The notes under the pieces are model-generated. The model had not been told where the DNA came from. It ran no database searches and worked only from the letters and a program-made list of their open reading frames with translations. A DNA stretch of 64,000 bases, from NCBI GenBank assembly GCA_037138335.1, contig JBAXIO010000009.1:1-64000 (forward strand), given 5' to 3'. Every line of letters starts with the position of its first letter. Position 1 is the stretch's first letter. This stretch comes from CAIRDP01 sp037138335. GTDB lineage: Bacteria; Bacteroidota; Bacteroidia; Bacteroidales; FEN-979. The translations under genes and the position numbers were made by a program. This document shows, piece by piece, positions 61,266 to 64,000 of the stretch.

Positions 61266-63752
61266 TTAGGCTTTGCCGAAAATTTTCTGCAGCATTGATT
61301 TTTTCTTCTTAGACGAGGTTTTGTCATCGGAATAATAGCCGTACCCATAACCATAACCGTATCCGTAGCCGTAGCCGTAACCATAGCCGTAGCCATAACC
61401 GTAACCGTAACCGTAGCCATATCCATATGAACTTCGGGTGAGTTTAACGTCGTTGACCAGGATGGCCAGGCCGGGGATATTGCGTTTTTCCATATCCCTG
61501 ATAATGGTTGCAAAGATTTTTTTATGCGTATAGTTCTGCCTGACCAGGAAAAGGTTGGCATCGGCAAATTTCATCAGGAGAGAGGCATCAGTCACAAGTC
61601 CGACGGGGGGTGTGTCAATGATGATATAGTCATAGATCTCCTTCAGCCTGACAAACATTTCGGCACATCGGGGCGAAGCAATAAGTTCTGCAGGGTTTGG
61701 AGGGACAGGGCCGGCCATGATGATATCGAGGTTGTCAATCCCCGAAAACTGAATGATGTCTTCCAGCTTGCTTTTATTAATCAGGTAAGAAGAAACCCCC
61801 TCCGAATTGGTGAGGCCGAAGTCCTGGTAGATCTTTGGTTTACGAAGGTCAAATCCCATCAGCAGGGTTTTCCTCCCGTACATTGCATAGATGGAAGCCA
61901 GGTTAATGGAAGTAAATGTTTTACCGGCACTTACCATATCGGCTGTCACAAGCACTGTGATCCTTTCTTTGCCCTGGAGGAGGTACTGGAGATTCGTACG
62001 CACCGAGCGGAATGACTCTGCAATGGTTGATTTAGGCGAGTCGATGACAACGATATCATTCTTTTTGTCGGAATGTATGATATGCCCGACGATAGGCAGA
62101 TTGGTGATCTTTTCAATATCCTCCCGTTCCATGATCTTGTCGTTGAAATAATCCTTGCCTAAAATATATATGACAGGAAGGATGATCCCGAGGATAAGGG
62201 CAATGATATAATTCAGGCTTTTCTTCGGAAAAACAGGGCTGGAACCACCCATGGCTGCATCAACAACTTCATTGTCGGAGAGGTTTGAAGCCTGTGTGAT
62301 CTGGGCCTCCGACCGTTTTTGCAACAGGAAGGTATAAATGGCATCGGTGAGTTTAAACCTGCGTTCAATGCCGAACAGGACACGCTGGGTCTCGGGCAGG
62401 GTGCTGATCTTCGATGTGTATTGGGACACGCGGTCGTTGATTTCTTTCAGTGCAATGTTGTTGGTATTTATGGCACTTTTTATATTCTCAACCAAGGCGT
62501 TTTTAATAGTGGCGATCTGCTGGTCGATTGAGAGCAGGGTCGGGTTTTTGCCTTTCGAGTATTGTGATATCTCGGTACGTTTCGTATAGAGGTCGGTAAG
62601 CTTCATGGTAAGGTCGTTGAGCATGGGGTTCTCAACTCCCATCGAAGCCGGGACAACAAGCTCATCGAGTTTCTGGTTTTTTTCCAGGTATTGGGCAAGA
62701 TTGGTAAGGTATTTCGACTGAACCATCAAAACTGCTTTTTCATCCTGGAGTTCCATCATTTTGTCAAAAACCTGTTTGCTCACGTCATCAAGGTTCATGA
62801 CTTCCTTGGTAGTGCGGAAAACCTCGAGGGCCTTTTCGGTAGAATGAAGTGTGTCGCTGATATCCTGCAGTTCGCTGTCGATAAAATTAATGGTGCGGCC
62901 TGCGACCAGGTTTTTACGCTCCAGGTCTTTGGCCAGGTATTCCCTTAGGAGTGCATTCAGGAAATCGACCAGTTTGGTCACGTTTCCGCCTTTAAGCTTG
63001 AGTTCAACAATGGATGCTTCCTTGTTGATGGGTTCCAGGCTGAATCCTTTGAACTGTGTTACGAGGGATTCATAATCGTTGAGCATGAAATAAAAAGTTT
63101 TGCTGAGATCCTTCTTGGGATTGAACAAAGGCGTAAGCAATAACCTGAAGCGGAAATTATTCCCCTGGACCCATTTCCCGAATTCATAGTTCTCATCAAC
63201 AGCAACCCTTTCTTTGCGCCCAACAATTTTCTCTTTTTTCGAGAAATTATAGAATCCGATCTCCTCTTCTTTTGCTTCGAGGCGGTATTTGCCGTTCGGG
63301 TTTATTGAAACATTGAAACGCATATTAAACGGCTGGGGATATGCGGTATCCATTTCAACAGTAAAAGGGGTATCCTTGTAAAGTTCCTTGCCTATGAAAT
63401 TTTCCTCGCTGAAATATGAAACTTCGAATCCGATCTTGGTAACAGTACGGTAGGTAAGAGTGTAAGAAGACAGGACCCCGATCTCGTTCTGGAGGTTCTG
63501 CATGTTGTTAAGGCCCCCCAGCCCCATGATAGCCTGGGCGTTAAGCTTGTTTTCAGATTTGTCCTTGATCAGGATGGCAGTTTTAACTTCATAAACCGGG
63601 CTGGTGTATTTGTTAAAAATGAAAGCAATGATCAGGGCAATAAACACCGTGATTGCAAAGAAATACCAGTAACGGTAAAATTTATAAAGCAGTACTTTAT
63701 AGTCGACCGACTGTTGTTGCTGCTGCTGGAAGTCCTGGAGATTATCGTTCAC
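61266..63752 (-). CDS. Wzc-like tyrosine autokinase (BY-kinase) with Gly-Tyr tail
   Basis: An 828-residue inner-membrane protein of exopolysaccharide synthesis. It has a Wzz-like N-terminal domain (helix at ~30-47) with large periplasmic coiled coils, a second helix (~535-555), and a cytoplasmic BY-kinase with Walker A VTADMVSAGKTFTS, Walker A' LLMGFDLRKPKIY and Walker B YIIIDTPPVGLVTD. The C-terminus has a run of alternating Gly and Tyr (15 Gly, 17 Tyr) and then SDDKTSSKKKK. The Tyr tail is the usual autophosphorylation cluster, here extreme. The start is GTG at 63752; no ATG is in frame upstream. It lies 18 bases after the wza-like gene. Confidence 0.93.
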   Translation of the reverse strand: MNDNLQDFQQQQQQSVDYKVLLYKFYRYWYFFAITVFIALIIAFIFNKYTSPVYEVKTAILIKDKSENKLNAQAIMGLGGLNNMQNLQNEIGVLSSYTLTYRTVTKIGFEVSYFSEENFIGKELYKDTPFTVEMDTAYPQPFNMRFNVSINPNGKYRLEAKEEEIGFYNFSKKEKIVGRKERVAVDENYEFGKWVQGNNFRFRLLLTPLFNPKKDLSKTFYFMLNDYESLVTQFKGFSLEPINKEASIVELKLKGGNVTKLVDFLNALLREYLAKDLERKNLVAGRTINFIDSELQDISDTLHSTEKALEVFRTTKEVMNLDDVSKQVFDKMMELQDEKAVLMVQSKYLTNLAQYLEKNQKLDELVVPASMGVENPMLNDLTMKLTDLYTKRTEISQYSKGKNPTLLSIDQQIATIKNALVENIKSAINTNNIALKEINDRVSQYTSKISTLPETQRVLFGIERRFKLTDAIYTFLLQKRSEAQITQASNLSDNEVVDAAMGGSSPVFPKKSLNYIIALILGIILPVIYILGKDYFNDKIMEREDIEKITNLPIVGHIIHSDKKNDIVVIDSPKSTIAESFRSVRTNLQYLLQGKERITVLVTADMVSAGKTFTSINLASIYAMYGRKTLLMGFDLRKPKIYQDFGLTNSEGVSSYLINKSKLEDIIQFSGIDNLDIIMAGPVPPNPAELIASPRCAEMFVRLKEIYDYIIIDTPPVGLVTDASLLMKFADANLFLVRQNYTHKKIFATIIRDMEKRNIPGLAILVNDVKLTRSSYGYGYGYGYGYGYGYGYGYGYGYGYGYGYGYYSDDKTSSKKKKSMLQKIFGKA
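61332..61427 (-). repeat. Hexanucleotide repeat encoding the Gly-Tyr tail
   Basis: Ninety-six bases of GGN-TAY codon pairs (six-base units, mostly GGTTAC/GGCTAC/GGTTAT) encode 17 Tyr and 15 Gly. As the unit is six bases, slippage would change tail length without breaking the frame. Confidence 0.9.
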
Positions 63753-63770
63753 AAAAGATAGGTTTACAGT

Positions 63771-64000
63771 TTACAATGACTTTGCATAGGTGATCAGAAG
63801 CAGTCCTGTTGATATGGCAGCAATTACGATTGCCCAGGGGAAGGTTGAACCCAGTCCCCAGCGCTTGTAGCCCAGGGGCTGAATGTAAATGATATCGTTG
63901 GGCTGAAGGTAAAACTGGTCAGATTTTAGGAAGCTGTCGGAAGTCATATCCAGGGTGAATACCCTTGAACCTCCCGGTGTCTGGCGGATCAGGTGGACCT
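63771..64000 (-). CDS. Wza-like polysaccharide export protein, C-terminal part
   Basis: Only the last 76 residues lie in the window; the start is beyond the right edge. The visible end contains LDMTSDSFLKSDQFYLQPND and IIYIQPLGYKRWGLGSTFPW, then a hydrophobic helix (AIVIAAISTGLLLITY) ending in AKSL. That is the C-terminus of Bacteroidota polysaccharide biosynthesis/export (SLBB) proteins. It pairs with the Wzc-like kinase 18 bases downstream to carry polysaccharide across the envelope. Confidence 0.85.
   Translation of the reverse strand, partial: VHLIRQTPGGSRVFTLDMTSDSFLKSDQFYLQPNDIIYIQPLGYKRWGLGSTFPWAIVIAAISTGLLLITYAKSL

Overview
The window comes from a member of the Bacteroidota, most likely a Bacteroidales-like environmental anaerobe. 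The evidence is type IX secretion C-terminal sorting domains on at least three proteins, a PorZ homologue next to recO, an SDR-type threonine dehydrogenase, many SpI/SpII-exported proteins, and repeated promoter boxes of the Bacteroidota form TAnnTTTG about 17-50 bases before start codons, with few purine-rich ribosome binding sites. I saw no tRNA, rRNA, CRISPR array, transposase or phage gene. Two genes run off the edges: a PKD-repeat surface protein on the left and a Wza-like polysaccharide export protein on the right.

Layout. 1-4.7 kb: a secreted PPC/PKD-repeat protein divergent from a two-component pair, a histidine kinase with an extracytoplasmic FG-GAP/VCBS-like propeller and a LytTR regulator. 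4.8-12.9 kb: a small membrane protein, a YczE-like/cytidylate kinase-like fusion, two small exported proteins, an M1 aminopeptidase with a sorting tail, and a soluble multi-PAS hybrid kinase. 13-23 kb: an acyl-CoA metabolism block. It has an NDP-forming acyl-CoA synthetase fused to a GNAT domain, a lipocalin-like protein with its own terminator, then an operon of acyl-CoA dehydrogenase, fused isobutyryl-CoA mutase (IcmF), butyrate kinase and a metallo-beta-lactamase-fold hydrolase. These could interconvert isobutyryl- and n-butyryl-CoA, oxidise the latter to crotonyl-CoA, and link acyl-CoA to ATP formation.

23-42 kb: a DUF2339 membrane protein, a GNAT enzyme, L-threonine 3-dehydrogenase, cysS, an M2/M3-like lipoprotein peptidase, a 1077-residue sorting-domain surface protein, tyrS, a compact overlapping SPFH / ribbon-helix-helix / secreted hydrolase operon (the 58-residue RHH gene is easily missed), a beta-barrel protein, a transglutaminase-like protein, a PepSY/OB-lipoprotein pair and an SDR epimerase. 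42-51.5 kb: a ten-gene TetR-controlled operon: TetR, TolC, HlyD, DUF2147, two ABC ATPases (a split YbhF-like pair), a four-helix membrane protein, two ABC-2 permeases and an MltF-like lytic transglycosylase. A palindrome and a promoter precede the TetR gene.

51.5-64 kb: a LysM lytic transglycosylase, a CDF metal exporter overlapping lysS, recO overlapping porZ, and the start of an exopolysaccharide cluster: Wza-like export protein, Wzc-like tyrosine kinase with a striking Gly-Tyr tail, then cysD and cysN (ATP sulfurylase). The last pair may supply activated sulfate to polysaccharide modification or simply to sulfate assimilation.

The features most worth a second look are the IcmF/butyrate kinase operon, the SPFH-RHH-hydrolase unit, the ten-gene efflux operon, the propeller sensor kinase, the Gly-Tyr tail, and several unrelated degenerate short-word repeats scattered between genes and once inside the IcmF linker.
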